DNA from: Acidobacteriota bacterium
GTDB lineage: Bacteria > Acidobacteriota > Polarisedimenticolia > Gp22-AA2 > AA152
Length of the DNA stretch: 45,064 bases
Reading direction: 5' to 3'
NCBI GenBank assembly: GCA_003222305.1
Contig: QHVQ01000038.1
Coordinates: 722 to 45,785 of the forward strand
Part shown: positions 1 to 9,977 of the stretch, one piece after another
How positions within the stretch are numbered: the stretch's first letter is position 1
How the letters are laid out: each line of letters begins with the position of its first letter
Position numbers and translations under genes: made by a program
Notes under the pieces: model-generated
Databases searched by the model: none
What the model saw: only the letters and a program-made list of their open reading frames with translations
What the model was told of the DNA's origin: nothing

Positions 1-172
1 CGGGCGGCATTGCCCTCGCGGGAATGGGTGCCAGTGGGAAAGACTTATCGCGATTCCCGTCGGAATGTTGCTCGGTTTGGGAACGCTACTCGCGTGCAGC
101 ACTGGTGGGAGGCGGCCCAGGTGCGGAACCCCATGAGGGCTGGCGTCGGGAGCGCTTGGCTCCGTTCCTTCC
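1..172. other. Left edge, no gene recognised
   Basis: These bases lie beyond the end of the adenosine deaminase family gene. Short open frames exist on both strands. None has a convincing ribosome binding site, a recognisable motif or a good length, and the window edge cuts anything larger. No terminator hairpin with a T tract is visible after the deaminase stop. Confidence 0.4.
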
Positions 173-1225
173 TTACCGCCATTCTTGACCCTTTGCCCGT
201 TCCTTGCCTCTCCTTCCTTTCTCCCTCAAGCGGCGAAAGGATCTGAGAAGTTCTCGCTTGACGGCTGCTGGGAGAAAAGAGGCGCGAATCCCCTCGCGCT
301 CGATTTTTCGAACCTGAGCCGTCCCCAACCCCAACCGGTACCGCAGGACCCGGAACTCCGTGCTGAGGGAAGTGCGAAAGAGCGCCGGGTCGTCGCTGTT
401 CACCGTCACGCGGACCCCCGCGGAAATGAGACGCGCAATCGGATGATCATTCCAGCATGCCACCACCCGAGTTCGGAGATTGCTGGTGGGACAGACCTCT
501 AGCGGGACTTTCCGGCGCCGGAGCAGCGCCAGCAGCTCGGGATCCTCGCACGAGCGGATTCCGTGGCCGATACGCTCGGCGCCAAGGACCTCCAGTGCCT
601 CCCACACGGATCGGGGCCCATCGAATTCTCCCGCGTGGGCGACCGTTCTTAGACCCATGCTCCTCGCCTGGGCGAAATGCGACTTGAACTGCGAGGCGGG
701 AACGGAGCGCTCGTCCCCGCCGATCCCGATGCCCAGAATCCGGCCCGGAGCCCTCGCGGCGCATTCCAGATGTGTCTCCAGACCTCTCGGCCCCCACTGT
801 CGGACGCCATCTAGGATCCAGGCCATGGTGGGGCCTCCGCGGGCACGCTCCCAGAGCACCGCCTCGTCCATGGCATCGAGCATCTCCATGAATGGGATCC
901 CCCGCCGCATGAAGATTACCGGCGAGAAGAATACCTCCGCAGCCGCCACTCCTTGTCGCTTCAGGGAGCGGCAGAGATCCGACGTGATCAATGCCAGGTC
1001 TTCGGGGCCTCGAATGATTCGCGTGACTTGGGCGAAGTGCTGGAGGAACTCGGAGAAGCTTCGGTGGCGATACAGGGACGCGGGGTCCGAAGGCAAGGAA
1101 GCATCGCGGCCGGGACGGTCCCAGAGTGTCCTGAGCCGTGGGAGTGTGACGGTTCCCTCCAGGTGAACGTGAATTTCCACCCGAGGGGGGAGTGGAGGGG
1201 TGTTTCGCACGGGAGCGGGGGCCAT
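173..1225 (-). CDS. Adenosine deaminase family protein
   Basis: This is a 350-residue zinc-dependent deaminase of the adenosine deaminase family, expected in the cytosol in purine salvage. The metal-binding HxH motif lies at residues 19-21 (HVHLEG). HAGE follows at 197-200, ERIGHG around 217-222 with the catalytic histidine, CPTSN at 245-249 and NSDDP at 276-280. These are all the signature positions of the family. The open frame extends a further 82 codons upstream, but that part overlaps the transglycosylase gene and looks non-coding. The ATG at 1225 is preceded by a purine-rich GGGGTGAG and was chosen for that reason. It is the last gene of the pilT-alaS-transglycosylase series, 34 bases after its neighbour. 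The motifs do not separate adenosine deaminase from related enzymes such as aminodeoxyfutalosine deaminase, so the substrate is uncertain. Confidence 0.88.
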   Translation of the reverse strand: MAPAPVRNTPPLPPRVEIHVHLEGTVTLPRLRTLWDRPGRDASLPSDPASLYRHRSFSEFLQHFAQVTRIIRGPEDLALITSDLCRSLKRQGVAAAEVFFSPVIFMRRGIPFMEMLDAMDEAVLWERARGGPTMAWILDGVRQWGPRGLETHLECAARAPGRILGIGIGGDERSVPASQFKSHFAQARSMGLRTVAHAGEFDGPRSVWEALEVLGAERIGHGIRSCEDPELLALLRRRKVPLEVCPTSNLRTRVVACWNDHPIARLISAGVRVTVNSDDPALFRTSLSTEFRVLRYRLGLGTAQVRKIEREGIRASFLPAAVKRELLRSFRRLREKGRRGKERAKGQEWR

Positions 1226-1259
1226 GCTCACCCCGATGGCGGCCAGCGGAGCGGAGGAC

Positions 1260-1985
1260 TCAGTCCTTGAGCGATTTCTGGATGGGGCTGTCGCTGAACA
1301 CCAGCGTTCCGTCCCGAGCCACACTGGTAAAAATCCTCTTTTTCTGCGCGGGCTTGGCGCGGACGGCGACCGCCGTCTGCGTGGACCTTTCGCCGGCTCC
1401 GGCCCTCCCGTGGCCGTAGCGGGCCAGGACCCGGTCGACATAATCGCGGGTCTCCCGGTAATCGGGAACACGCCCCACGTTCTGGACCACGTTCTCGCCG
1501 GCGTTGTAGGCGGCCAGAGCCAGAACCAGATCGCCCCCGAAAAGATCCAGAAGGTGTCGCAGGTACTGGACTCCGCCCTGGATGTTCTGCTGCGGGTCGT
1601 GAATGTTCTTAACCCCGAAGCGCTCGGCGGTGGAGGGCATGAGCTGCATCAGCCCCCGGGCCCCCTTGGGGGACACGGCCAAGGGATTGAAATTGGATTC
1701 GGTGGCGATCACCGCTTTGACCAAATTCGCATCGATCCCGTACTGGCTCGCCGCCTCCCGAATCTGCTGGGAATAGAGTCCCGAGATGCCGCCCGACGAC
1801 GCAGAGGATCCGCCGCTGACAAGATAGGTGTGGTACCCCTTCTCGTCCGGTGCATTCGTGAGGCGGATGTTGCCTGTTTTGTCCACCTGATAATAAATGG
1901 ACTCCGCCCTGGCAGTAGACCAGGCCCATCCGGCCGTCGCAACTGCCAGCAAGATTCTCCCCCACCTGGCGGTCAAGAGCCTCAT
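1260..1985 (-). CDS. Secreted lytic transglycosylase (SLT domain with flanking DUF4124-like motifs)
   Basis: This 241-residue protein is predicted to cleave peptidoglycan in the periplasm. Residues 1-27 form a signal peptide ending in ARA. An SLT goose-type lysozyme domain covers about residues 70-190. Its catalytic glutamate is E96 in ATESNFNP, followed by the diagnostic GARGLMQLMPSTA and ALAAYNAGE motifs. Short DUF4124-like segments (aromatic residues, then DGT/TGN and a T-N or F-S-D pattern) lie both before the SLT domain (about 30-50) and at the very C-terminus (about 215-240). Having one at each end is unusual. The ATG overlaps the alaS stop as ATGA, so the two are translationally coupled. 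The family assignment is firm and the exact cellular role is not known. Confidence 0.92.
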   Translation of the reverse strand: MRLLTARWGRILLAVATAGWAWSTARAESIYYQVDKTGNIRLTNAPDEKGYHTYLVSGGSSASSGGISGLYSQQIREAASQYGIDANLVKAVIATESNFNPLAVSPKGARGLMQLMPSTAERFGVKNIHDPQQNIQGGVQYLRHLLDLFGGDLVLALAAYNAGENVVQNVGRVPDYRETRDYVDRVLARYGHGRAGAGERSTQTAVAVRAKPAQKKRIFTSVARDGTLVFSDSPIQKSLKD

Positions 1986-4657
1986 CCCTTGGCTGCCTCC
2001 ATTTGCCGGAGCACCACCTCGCCGGTGCGATTCAAGGCACGGCGAATTCCCTCGGCATTGGATCGCCCCCCGGCTTCCGCCATCTCGGCGCGGCCTCCGC
2101 CCCGTCCCTCGAACTCCCGGGCCAGCTCCCCCACGATCGAGCGTGCGTCCAGCCTTCCGGCCAGATCTCGACTGACCACCACGAGAAGCATGCCGCGGTC
2201 CGGCTCGGGGTTCGTGCCGAGGGCCACCACACCCCGACCCACCTGCCCTCGGTGTCTATCCGCCAGCTCTCTCAACGCCCTCTTGTCCACTCCCTCCACG
2301 TAAAGGGGAAGCACCTTCACGTCACCCACTTCCTGGACCTTCATTTCCCCAGCGGAACCGCCGGCTGTCGCAAGGCGCAGCTTGAGACCCTCGACCTCTC
2401 GGGCCAGGATCCGATTCTGCTGAACGAGTTTCTCCACTCCCTCTGGAAGGGCGGCCCGATCGACGTTAAAGATCTGCTGCAAGTGAGAGAGGATGGCGGA
2501 GTCTTCGCGCACCCGCCGGAGCATGGCCTCGCCGCTCAAAGCCTCCACCCGTCGTACGCCGGAGGAGACACCCCGCTCTCCCGTGACCTTGAACAGTCCC
2601 AGTTCGCCCGTGCTGCTGGTGTGCGTCCCGCCGCAAAGCTCCAAGGAAAAATCTCCGATGCGGACCACCCGTACGCGATCTCCGTACTTCTCCCCGAAAA
2701 GCGCCATAGCCCCCAGCGCCAGGGCCTCGTCCAGCGGCATCTCCTGTACCTCGACTCGCGTGTCGGATCGAATCACGCTGTTCACTACGTCTTCCACCTG
2801 ACCCACCAGCGGAGAGTCCACCGCAGCGAAGTGGCTGAAATCAAAGCGCAGGTGGTCGGGGGCCACCAGGGAGCCGGCTTGCTTGACGTGCGTTCCAATG
2901 ACCTCCCGAAGCGAAGCGTGGAGCAGGTGCGTGGCAGTGTGGTGGCGCGCGGTTTCCCCCCGGCGCCCAGCGTCCACTTGCGCGGCGATCTCCTCTCCCA
3001 CTTTGAGTGCCCCCGCCTGGACGCGGACGCTATGGATTCGCACTCCGGGTGCGGCAAACTTACAATCCAGTACCTCGGCACGCCCCTCGGAGCCCAGCAC
3101 CCAGCCCATGTCCCCCACCTGGCCCCCCGCCTCCGCATAGAAGGGAGTGGCGTCGAGCAGCGCCTCGCCGGTCTCCCCTTCCAACAGCGCCTCGACTTTT
3201 GTTTCGCCAGTGCGCAGGCCCAGGATTCGGCACCCCTCCACCGCGAGGTGCTCGTATCCAAGGAACTTCGTGGGAGGAATCTGCGAAAACTCTCCCCTTC
3301 CCGCCCGGATCAGGGTCCCGCCTTTCCAGGACCTGCGGGCTCGGGCCCGCTGCTGTTCCATCTCGGCCTCGAAGCCAGCGTGGTCGAGGGTCACCCCGAG
3401 ATTCTCCGCCTCGTCCTCCATCAGATCCACCGGCAGGCCGAACGTGTCATAGAGCCTGAATGCCTCCGGGCCTGGGATCTCTTTCTCCCCTCTCTCCTTG
3501 ATCCGGGAGACCAATTCGTCGAACATTTCCAGGGCGACGCTCAGGGTCGAGGCGAAACGCTCTTCCTCCTTCAGGCAGACCTGCGCCACGAAGTCGCGGG
3601 ACTCGGTCAACGCCGGGTAGGCGTCGACGTTGTGGTCCACCACACACCCTGTGAGCCGGTGGAGGAAAGGTTCCTTCCGCCCGATCATGCGTCCGTGGCG
3701 AATGGCGCGGCGCAGACTCCGCCGCAAGACGTAGCCTCGCCCATCGTTGGCGGGGATCACACCATCCGCGATGAGGAATGTGACGGCGCGGGCGTGGTCG
3801 GCGATGACTCGCAGCGAGACGTCCGTTTCAGGGGAGGCTCCGGGGGCAACTTCGCAAAGGCGTGCGCCCTCTTCCAAAATCTCTCGCAGCAGATCCGTGT
3901 CGTAGTTGGACTCTACCCCCTGGAGCACGGAGGCGAGCCGCTCCAGCCCCATGCCAGTATCCACGCCCCGCGCCGACAGTGGCTGCAGCGTTTGATCCGT
4001 CTGACGATCGAACTCCATGAAAACCAGGTTCCAGAGCTCCATGAAGCGCTCGCACGAGCATCCCACACGGCAATCGGGCTTGCCGCAACCGAACCTCGTG
4101 CCCCGATCGATGTGAATCTCGGAGCAAGGGCCGCAGGGGCCCGTGTCCCCCATGGACCAGAAATTGTCGGATTCGTCCATGCGCCCCACCCGCTCCGCCG
4201 GAACTCCTACCGTCGACGTCCAGATTCGAAACGCTTCCTCGTCCTCGCGAAAGACCGTAACCCAGAGGCGGGAATGATCCAGGCCGAAGACCCGAGTCAA
4301 GAGGTCCCAGGCCAGAGGGATGGCCTCTTCCTTGAAATAATCACCAAAGGAGAAATTTCCCAGCATTTCGAAGAAAGTGTGGTGGCGCGGCGTGCGGCCC
4401 ACCTGCTCGAGATCGTTGTGCTTCCCCGAGACACGGAGACACTTCTGAGAGGAGCAGGCACGACGGTAGGGGCGGCTCTCTCTCCCCAGGAAGACCTCTT
4501 TGAACTGGTTCATCCCGGCGTTCGTGAAGAGCAGCGTCGGATCGCCGGTGGGGACGAGAGAAGAGCTGGGCACCAGATGATGGCCCTGCTCGTGAAAAAA
4601 GCGGAGAAAGGTTTTCCGTATCTCCTGCCCGGTCCAGGCTCCCTGGAGGATGTGCAT
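1982..4657 (-). CDS. alaS: Alanyl-tRNA synthetase
   Basis: AlaRS charges tRNA-Ala and edits mischarged Ser/Gly through its internal domain. The 891-residue product has the usual architecture. The class II catalytic core begins with QEIRKTFLRFFHEQGH and the PTLLFTNAGMNQFK motif. The editing domain carries the zinc-binding HTATHLLH (about 570-577) and CGGTH (about 672-676), close to the E. coli positions. A C-terminal oligomerisation (C-Ala/DHHA1) domain follows. The frame is open for 73 codons upstream, but family alignment and an AGGAG about 12 bases upstream favour the ATG at 4657. The 115 bases between pilT and alaS hold no clear promoter, so it is probably co-transcribed with pilT. Its stop overlaps the next start as ATGA. 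Confidence 0.97.
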   Translation of the reverse strand: MHILQGAWTGQEIRKTFLRFFHEQGHHLVPSSSLVPTGDPTLLFTNAGMNQFKEVFLGRESRPYRRACSSQKCLRVSGKHNDLEQVGRTPRHHTFFEMLGNFSFGDYFKEEAIPLAWDLLTRVFGLDHSRLWVTVFREDEEAFRIWTSTVGVPAERVGRMDESDNFWSMGDTGPCGPCSEIHIDRGTRFGCGKPDCRVGCSCERFMELWNLVFMEFDRQTDQTLQPLSARGVDTGMGLERLASVLQGVESNYDTDLLREILEEGARLCEVAPGASPETDVSLRVIADHARAVTFLIADGVIPANDGRGYVLRRSLRRAIRHGRMIGRKEPFLHRLTGCVVDHNVDAYPALTESRDFVAQVCLKEEERFASTLSVALEMFDELVSRIKERGEKEIPGPEAFRLYDTFGLPVDLMEDEAENLGVTLDHAGFEAEMEQQRARARRSWKGGTLIRAGRGEFSQIPPTKFLGYEHLAVEGCRILGLRTGETKVEALLEGETGEALLDATPFYAEAGGQVGDMGWVLGSEGRAEVLDCKFAAPGVRIHSVRVQAGALKVGEEIAAQVDAGRRGETARHHTATHLLHASLREVIGTHVKQAGSLVAPDHLRFDFSHFAAVDSPLVGQVEDVVNSVIRSDTRVEVQEMPLDEALALGAMALFGEKYGDRVRVVRIGDFSLELCGGTHTSSTGELGLFKVTGERGVSSGVRRVEALSGEAMLRRVREDSAILSHLQQIFNVDRAALPEGVEKLVQQNRILAREVEGLKLRLATAGGSAGEMKVQEVGDVKVLPLYVEGVDKRALRELADRHRGQVGRGVVALGTNPEPDRGMLLVVVSRDLAGRLDARSIVGELAREFEGRGGGRAEMAEAGGRSNAEGIRRALNRTGEVVLRQMEAAKG

Positions 4658-4772
4658 AAGGAATGACCGCTCCTGACGGTAGCATCGGCCGGGCGGGCAC
4701 CGGATCCCCGCGCTGCCTTCGAGATCGTTGGCGGAATCGAAGCGGAAATGATCCGGGCCCGGGGCCCTTCGT

Positions 4773-5954
4773 TCAATTCTTTCCGAACTTGGCGCGCGAG
4801 AGCTCGAAGGGAGCCGCCGCATGCGGCCGCTCGCTTCCGGTGCTGAGGGTATTCTCCATCTCTGCGCGAGAGCCATCGGCAGTAGACTCGATCCCCTGGA
4901 GCTTCAGCTTAAACTCGTCGGGGTTCGTGGCGCGCCGCAACGCTTCCTCCATGGTGATGAGCTCGCGCTTGTATAGAGTGTAGATCGATTGATCGAAAGT
5001 TTGCATCCCGTATTGAGACGTCCCTGCGGCGATGGCGTCCCGGATGAGCTTGGTCTTCTCTTTGTTCTCAATGCAGTCCCGGATGTAACCGGTGGTGCGC
5101 AGGACCTCGATCGCGGGCACGCGGCCCCGATCATCAGCCCTGGGAAGGAGCCGCTGAGAGATGACCGCCTTCAGCACCGCCGCGAGCTGAAGGCGGATCT
5201 GCTTTTGCTGGTGCGGCGGGAAAACGGAGATGATTCGGTTCACGGTCTCGGTGGCATCCAGGGTGTGGAGGGTGCTCAGCACGAGGTGCCCTGTTTCGGC
5301 AGCGGTCAGGGCAGTCTCGATGGTTTCATAGTCCCGCATCTCTCCCACCAGAATCACGTCCGGGTCCTGCCGCAAAGCGGAGCGCAGGGCCCCAGCAAAT
5401 CCCTTTGTATCCACCTCCACCTCACGCTGGTTCACGAGGCTCTTCTTGTCTCGGTGGAGAAACTCGATGGGATCCTCAATGGTCATAATGTGCTCGGTCC
5501 GGGTGGAATTGATGTAGTCGATCATGGCCGCTAGGGAGGTGGACTTCCCCGAACCCGTGGTCCCGGTGACGAGGATCAACCCTCGTGCTTCGTTGGAGAT
5601 TGTCTCGATGACTGGAGGCAGGAGGAGCTCCTTAAACGTCAGAATCTTGGCGGGAATCACACGCAGGACCAACCCAACCGTGCCCCGCTGCTGGAAGATG
5701 TTCACTCGGAACCGACCCAGACCGGGTACCGAATAAGCGATGTCGATCTCGAAATGGTCCTTGAACTTCTGTTTCTGGCGTCCGCTCATAATCGAGAACG
5801 CCATGGCGATGGTGTCTTCCTGGGTGAGGCGAGACAGCTCCGCGAGAGGAATCAATTTCCCGTTCACTCGGATCACCGGATGGCTCCCAACCTTCAGGTG
5901 GAGATCCGACGCCTTTCGTTCCGTGGCGATCTTCAATAAATCATTGATTTCCAT
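4773..5954 (-). CDS. pilT: Type IV pilus retraction ATPase, PilT family
   Basis: This is a 393-residue hexameric ATPase that powers pilus retraction at the inner face of the cytoplasmic membrane. Visible motifs are the Walker A GTTGSGKST (131-139), the Asp box IMTIEDPIEF (156-165), Walker B DVILVGEMRD (199-208) and the His box STLHT (227-231). All catalytic residues are present, unlike the degenerate GspE-like protein encoded at 14462-16165. The N-terminal PAS-like region (NDLLKIATERKASDLHL) is typical of PilT. PilU is the main alternative, but length and motifs suit PilT. GGAGGAG lies just before the ATG, and a good promoter lies at 5991-6019. It heads the series pilT-alaS-transglycosylase-deaminase. 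No structural pilus genes are nearby. Confidence 0.93.
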   Translation of the reverse strand: MEINDLLKIATERKASDLHLKVGSHPVIRVNGKLIPLAELSRLTQEDTIAMAFSIMSGRQKQKFKDHFEIDIAYSVPGLGRFRVNIFQQRGTVGLVLRVIPAKILTFKELLLPPVIETISNEARGLILVTGTTGSGKSTSLAAMIDYINSTRTEHIMTIEDPIEFLHRDKKSLVNQREVEVDTKGFAGALRSALRQDPDVILVGEMRDYETIETALTAAETGHLVLSTLHTLDATETVNRIISVFPPHQQKQIRLQLAAVLKAVISQRLLPRADDRGRVPAIEVLRTTGYIRDCIENKEKTKLIRDAIAAGTSQYGMQTFDQSIYTLYKRELITMEEALRRATNPDEFKLKLQGIESTADGSRAEMENTLSTGSERPHAAAPFELSRAKFGKN

Positions 5955-5990
5955 CCGGCTCCTCCAAGAACACGTCGGCTAACGCTGCCA

Positions 5991-6019
5991 AATGTAAGGT
6001 CGCCCGCCGGGGAAGTCAA
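5991..6019 (-). promoter_or_regulatory. Promoter upstream of pilT
   Basis: Read on the minus strand there is a TTGACT -35 (6014-6019), a 17-base spacer and a TACATT -10 (5991-5996), 37 bases before the pilT ATG. The position between rsmE and pilT separates the heat-shock operon from the pilT group. It was found by eye only. Confidence 0.6.
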
Positions 6020-6035
6020 TAGAGTTAGACCTTTA

Positions 6036-6827
6036 TTATGTGGGCGTTAGGAAGTGAGGCCCATGCGAAGGTGGGCCACCCGGGCGGAGGTCCCCGGCCA
6101 GAAACTGCAGCAGGCCGGCGGCAAGAATAGAGGCGGTCTCCGCGCGTAGCACACGCGGTCCCAGCCTGCAGGTCAGGTAGCCACCGTGGAGGAATTTGTC
6201 TAGTTCCACCGAGTGCCATCCCCCCTCAGGCCCCACTGCCACCGTCAAGGAAGTGAACGGTCGCGGGATCTCCCCGGGGAGGATGTCGGCCAGCGATCCC
6301 CCTCCAGGATCCAGAACGATGCGCGGTGCAGGCATCTCCAGGGCCAGGAACTCGTCCAGGTCCATGGGCGGATGAATCTCAGGAAGCCGGGTTCGACCCG
6401 ACTGTTTGCACGCCTCGAGCGCCACCCGACGCCAGCGCTGCAGCCTCGACTCCCCATGGCCTGGCTTCAGCTTCACATCGGCCCGGCGGGTCGCCAGAGG
6501 GTGCACGGCGGTAACCCCCAGCTCGGTCACCTTTTGAATCACGAGATCGAGCTTTTCGCCCTTCGCGAGGCCAACCGCCAGATGGAGCCGAAGGTTCGAT
6601 TCGGAAGAAGGATGCTCCTCCCGTTCCACCCGGATCACCGCCTCCTCCCGGCCGACGGTCTCCAGGGTCGCGGAATATCCCGCGCCCCGCCCGTCGAAGA
6701 GAGAAACCCGGTCGCCGGCCTTGAGTCGCAGCACATTCCGGAGATGGTGGAATTCCTCGCCCTTCAATGCCAGCCTCTGGCCCTCGGCACGGATTTCCGG
6801 CGCATGAAAACGCGGGCGAGACGTCAT
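6036..6827 (-). CDS. rsmE: 16S rRNA (uracil1498-N3)-methyltransferase
   Basis: RsmE methylates U1498 of 16S rRNA using S-adenosylmethionine and belongs to the SPOUT (trefoil knot) class. The 263-residue product shows the N-terminal PUA-like region with EEFHHLRNVLRLKAGD. It then shows the family motifs KGEKLDLVIQKVTELGV and EACKQSGR, and the C-terminal knot residues VAVGPEGGW and LGPRVLRAETA that bind the methyl donor. It follows dnaJ by 33 bases, an order (dnaJ-rsmE) shared by many bacteria, so it probably belongs to the hrcA operon. No strong Shine-Dalgarno sequence is seen before the ATG. The C-terminus runs a little past the knot. Confidence 0.94.
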   Translation of the reverse strand: MTSRPRFHAPEIRAEGQRLALKGEEFHHLRNVLRLKAGDRVSLFDGRGAGYSATLETVGREEAVIRVEREEHPSSESNLRLHLAVGLAKGEKLDLVIQKVTELGVTAVHPLATRRADVKLKPGHGESRLQRWRRVALEACKQSGRTRLPEIHPPMDLDEFLALEMPAPRIVLDPGGGSLADILPGEIPRPFTSLTVAVGPEGGWHSVELDKFLHGGYLTCRLGPRVLRAETASILAAGLLQFLAGDLRPGGPPSHGPHFLTPT

Positions 6828-6860
6828 GTCAGGGAGAGAGGAACGCGGGCGCGCCGCATG

Positions 6861-7982
6861 TCAAGCGAAAAAGTCCTTGACCCGATTGATGAAATCGCGG
6901 CCTTCGAGACTCGGCTCGTCGCCTTCCAGCTCCTCGAGCTGGCGGAATACTTCGATCATCTTCTTCGAGTTGCGTCCCGCCTTCGGAGTCACCACCCTAA
7001 AAACGATGATCTGATCGCCGCGGGCGCTGGTGCCTGGAGCGGGAAGTCCCTTGCCCCTGAGCTTGAGCGTGGCGCCGCCCTGGATCCCCTCGGGAACTCG
7101 GATCTTCTGGGTCCCATCCAGGGTGCGAACTTTCGCCTCGCCTCCGAGATAGGCCCGGGAGAACGTGATGGGGAGCTCGCAGTAGAGGTCTCGGCCCTCG
7201 CGCCTAAAGTAGGGATGCTCCGGAATGTGGATGGCCACGAAAAGGCTGCCCGACGGCCCGCTCCTCGTCCCCGCCTCCCCCTCTCCGGGAATGCGCAGCT
7301 GCGAGCCATCCTCCACCCCGGCAGGAATCCGGATACGTAGGCTCCGGTCCCGGCGTACCCGCCCCGCCCCTTCGCATTCGGCGCAGGGGTTGCGAATGAT
7401 CCTTCCAGAGCCGTGGCAGCGATCGCAGGTGCGCGAAAAACTGAAGAAGCCTTGTTGCAAGTGTAAGGTCCCGCGTCCTCCACAGAGATCGCATACCGTC
7501 AGGGAATCGGGACCCACGGCTCCGGTGCCGTGGCAGGTGGTACAAGTTTCGAGTCTGGGGATGCGGATATCTTTTTCGCTTCCCTTGGCCGCTTCTTCCA
7601 GGTTGATCTCCAGCTCGCAACGCAGGTCAGAGCCTCGGCGCGGCGCATCCCGTCGGCGTCCCACGCTCCCGAACAGGTCGCCCAGGCCGAAGAGATCTCC
7701 CAGGATGTCGCCGAAGTCGGAGAAGATTTCCGGGTCGAACCCCGAGAATCCACCTCCACCGACGCCTCGGTGCCCGAATCGGTCGTAGTTCCGGCGCTTT
7801 TCGAGATCGGAGAGCACTGAGTAGGCCTCGGCCGCCTCTTTGAATCGTTCCTCCGCCGACCTGTCACCGGGGTTCTTGTCAGGATGGTATTTGATGGCCA
7901 GCTGGCGGTAGGCTTTCTTGATCTGGGCTTCATCGACGTCCCGGGGCACACCCAGGACTTCATAGTAATCGCGCTTGCTCAA
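6861..7982 (-). CDS. dnaJ: Chaperone DnaJ (Hsp40)
   Basis: DnaJ delivers substrates to DnaK and stimulates its ATPase. From the TTG at 7982 the protein is 373 residues and begins [12 protein letters not shown]. That places the HPD motif at residues 33-35, exactly as in E. coli, and a GGGAG lies 8 bases upstream. A longer frame upstream would add 31 glycine/arginine-rich residues and is rejected. A Gly/Phe-rich linker follows the J domain. The zinc region then has four CxxCxGxG repeats starting near residue 147 ([32 protein letters not shown]), and the C-terminal substrate domains follow. It lies 96 bases after dnaK. Those 96 bases are very GC-rich and show nothing recognisable. Confidence 0.95.
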   Translation of the reverse strand: MSKRDYYEVLGVPRDVDEAQIKKAYRQLAIKYHPDKNPGDRSAEERFKEAAEAYSVLSDLEKRRNYDRFGHRGVGGGGFSGFDPEIFSDFGDILGDLFGLGDLFGSVGRRRDAPRRGSDLRCELEINLEEAAKGSEKDIRIPRLETCTTCHGTGAVGPDSLTVCDLCGGRGTLHLQQGFFSFSRTCDRCHGSGRIIRNPCAECEGAGRVRRDRSLRIRIPAGVEDGSQLRIPGEGEAGTRSGPSGSLFVAIHIPEHPYFRREGRDLYCELPITFSRAYLGGEAKVRTLDGTQKIRVPEGIQGGATLKLRGKGLPAPGTSARGDQIIVFRVVTPKAGRNSKKMIEVFRQLEELEGDEPSLEGRDFINRVKDFFA

Positions 7983-8078
7983 GGTGGGAACTCCCGAAAC
8001 AACCCCCCGGCCGCCGCCGCGACCGGCACTCCGCCGCCCTCCGCCCGGTCCTCCCGACGCAGGCGGAGTGGCCAACCC

Positions 8079-9947
8079 TCACAATTCCTCAGTGGGCTCC
8101 GACTCGCCTGCTCCTCCCCCGGCCGAGGCCTTGGAGCCTCCGTGGGGAGAGTAGAGAATCACATCGGTGAGAATCGCCGAAGCCTCCCCTAGCTTTTCCA
8201 GGCACTTGGTGCTCTCGGAGATTGACGATCCCTGGAGTGCCTTCCGGGCATTCTCCAGGATGCGTCGGACCGTCCCCTGCTTCTCTGCGTCCAGAAGGCT
8301 TCCGAACTCGTTAAAGCTTTTCAGATTGGAGACCAGCAGCCCTTCGAGTCTAGCCTGGATCCTGTTCAGCTCTGCTTTGCGATGGTCCGCTTCAGCGTTC
8401 TTTTTGGCGTCCTCGATGATATCGCTGATCTCCTTCTCCGAGAGGCCCCCCGAAGGAGTCGCCACGATTCTCTGCTCTTTACCGGTGGCTTGGTCCCGGG
8501 CCCAGACATGGACAATCCCGTTGGAGTCGATGTCGAAAGTGACCTCGATCTGCGGCACCCCCCGGGGCGCTGGAGGGATGCCCACGAGCTCAAAGCGGCC
8601 CAGGGACTTGTTGTAGGAGGCGATTTCCCGCTCCCCCTGAAGCACGTTCACTTCCACTTTGGCCTGGTTGTCCACCACGGTGGTAAAGATCTTGGCCTTG
8701 CGAGTGGGTATGGTCGTGTTGCGTTCGATCAGCTTGGTGAACATCCCGCCCCGAGTCTCGATCCCCAGCGAGAGGGGCGTCACGTCCAGCAGGACCATAT
8801 CCTTGACCTCGCCCTGGAGGATTGCGCCCTGGATGGCCGCACCAATCCCCACCACTTCCTCGGGGTTCTTGTCACGGCTTGGTTCTCTGCCGAAAATGGA
8901 CCGCACCGCGTCCATCACCTTCGGCGTCCGGGTCTGGCCCCCAACCAGGAGCACCTCGTCGATTTCCTCGGGCTTCAGACCAGCCAGCTTCAGCGCCTCC
9001 AGGCAGGGCTTGCGCGTCCGCTCCACCAAGTCCGCCACCAGCTCCTCGAACTGCTCCCGGATCAGCACGCAGTTCAGGTGCTTCGGGCCCTTGGAATCCG
9101 CGGCGATGAAGGGAAGATTGATCTCCGAGCGACTCTCCACCGACAACTCGCACTTGCTCTTCTCGGCCGCTTCCCTCAGCCTCTGAAGGGCCAGTCGATC
9201 CCCCTTCAGGTCCACTCCCTCTTTCTTTTGAAACTCGGTAAGCAACCAGTCCACGATGCGCTGATCGAAGTCCTCTCCACCCAGAAACGTATCGCCGCTG
9301 GTGGACTTTACCTCGAACACGCCGGCTCCGAGCTGCAGAATGGAGACATCGAAGGTGCCTCCCCCGAGGTCGTACACGACTATTTTCTTCTCCGCCTGCT
9401 CGTTCAGACGATAGGCCAACGAGGCCGCCGTGGGTTCGTTGATGATGCGGGAGACTTTCAGTCCGGCGATGCGCCCTGCGTCCTTGGTGGCCTGCCGTTG
9501 GCTGTCGTCGAAGTAGGCCGGAACGGTGATGATGGCTTCCGAGATCTCGTCTTCGAGAAACTCCTCCGCCATCTCCTTCAGTTTCGCCAGAACCATGGCC
9601 GAAATCTCCGGTGGGGAGTAGTCTCGATCCCGCACCCGCACCCGGACATCGCCATTGGCTGCTTCGGTGACCTCGTAGGGAAGGAACCGCAGCGCGTTCG
9701 CCACCTCGGGCGATTGGAATTTCCGCCCGATGAGGCGCTTCACCGCATGGATCGTGTTGCGGGGATTGGTAACCGCCTGCCGCTTGGCAATCTGGCCGAC
9801 CAGACGCTCCCCCTTTTCAGTGAATCCAACGATGGAAGGGGTCGTCCTTCCCCCGTCCTTATTGGGAATTACCTGCGGTACGCCGCCTTCCAAGACGGCG
9901 ACGCAGCAGTTGGTGGTACCAAGGTCGATGCCGATGACTTTGCCCAT
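8079..9947 (-). CDS. dnaK: Chaperone DnaK (Hsp70)
   Basis: This is a 622-residue ATP-dependent Hsp70 chaperone. It opens with the phosphate-binding GIDLGTTN at residues 5-12. The ATPase domain includes [14 protein letters not shown] and [12 protein letters not shown], and the substrate-binding domain includes [11 protein letters not shown] and the FTTVVDNQ strand. A helical lid and a short Gly/Ala tail ending in EEL follow. AGGAGG and CGGAG purine tracts precede the ATG. It lies between grpE (30 bases upstream) and dnaJ, and is controlled through the CIRCE element in front of hrcA. Confidence 0.98.
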   Translation of the reverse strand: MGKVIGIDLGTTNCCVAVLEGGVPQVIPNKDGGRTTPSIVGFTEKGERLVGQIAKRQAVTNPRNTIHAVKRLIGRKFQSPEVANALRFLPYEVTEAANGDVRVRVRDRDYSPPEISAMVLAKLKEMAEEFLEDEISEAIITVPAYFDDSQRQATKDAGRIAGLKVSRIINEPTAASLAYRLNEQAEKKIVVYDLGGGTFDVSILQLGAGVFEVKSTSGDTFLGGEDFDQRIVDWLLTEFQKKEGVDLKGDRLALQRLREAAEKSKCELSVESRSEINLPFIAADSKGPKHLNCVLIREQFEELVADLVERTRKPCLEALKLAGLKPEEIDEVLLVGGQTRTPKVMDAVRSIFGREPSRDKNPEEVVGIGAAIQGAILQGEVKDMVLLDVTPLSLGIETRGGMFTKLIERNTTIPTRKAKIFTTVVDNQAKVEVNVLQGEREIASYNKSLGRFELVGIPPAPRGVPQIEVTFDIDSNGIVHVWARDQATGKEQRIVATPSGGLSEKEISDIIEDAKKNAEADHRKAELNRIQARLEGLLVSNLKSFNEFGSLLDAEKQGTVRRILENARKALQGSSISESTKCLEKLGEASAILTDVILYSPHGGSKASAGGGAGESEPTEEL

Positions 9948-9977
9948 GCTCCGCCGTGGCCTCCTGGGGCGCGCCCG

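Noticed and set aside
2003-4666. An 887-codon open frame antisense to alaS, and similar long antisense frames over dnaK and others
   Set aside because: High GC content produces long open frames opposite real genes. The translations are low-complexity and show no domain, and alaS itself is certain.
4755-4767. GGGCCC repeat between pilT and alaS as a terminator
   Set aside because: It is a GC palindrome without a following T tract on either strand.
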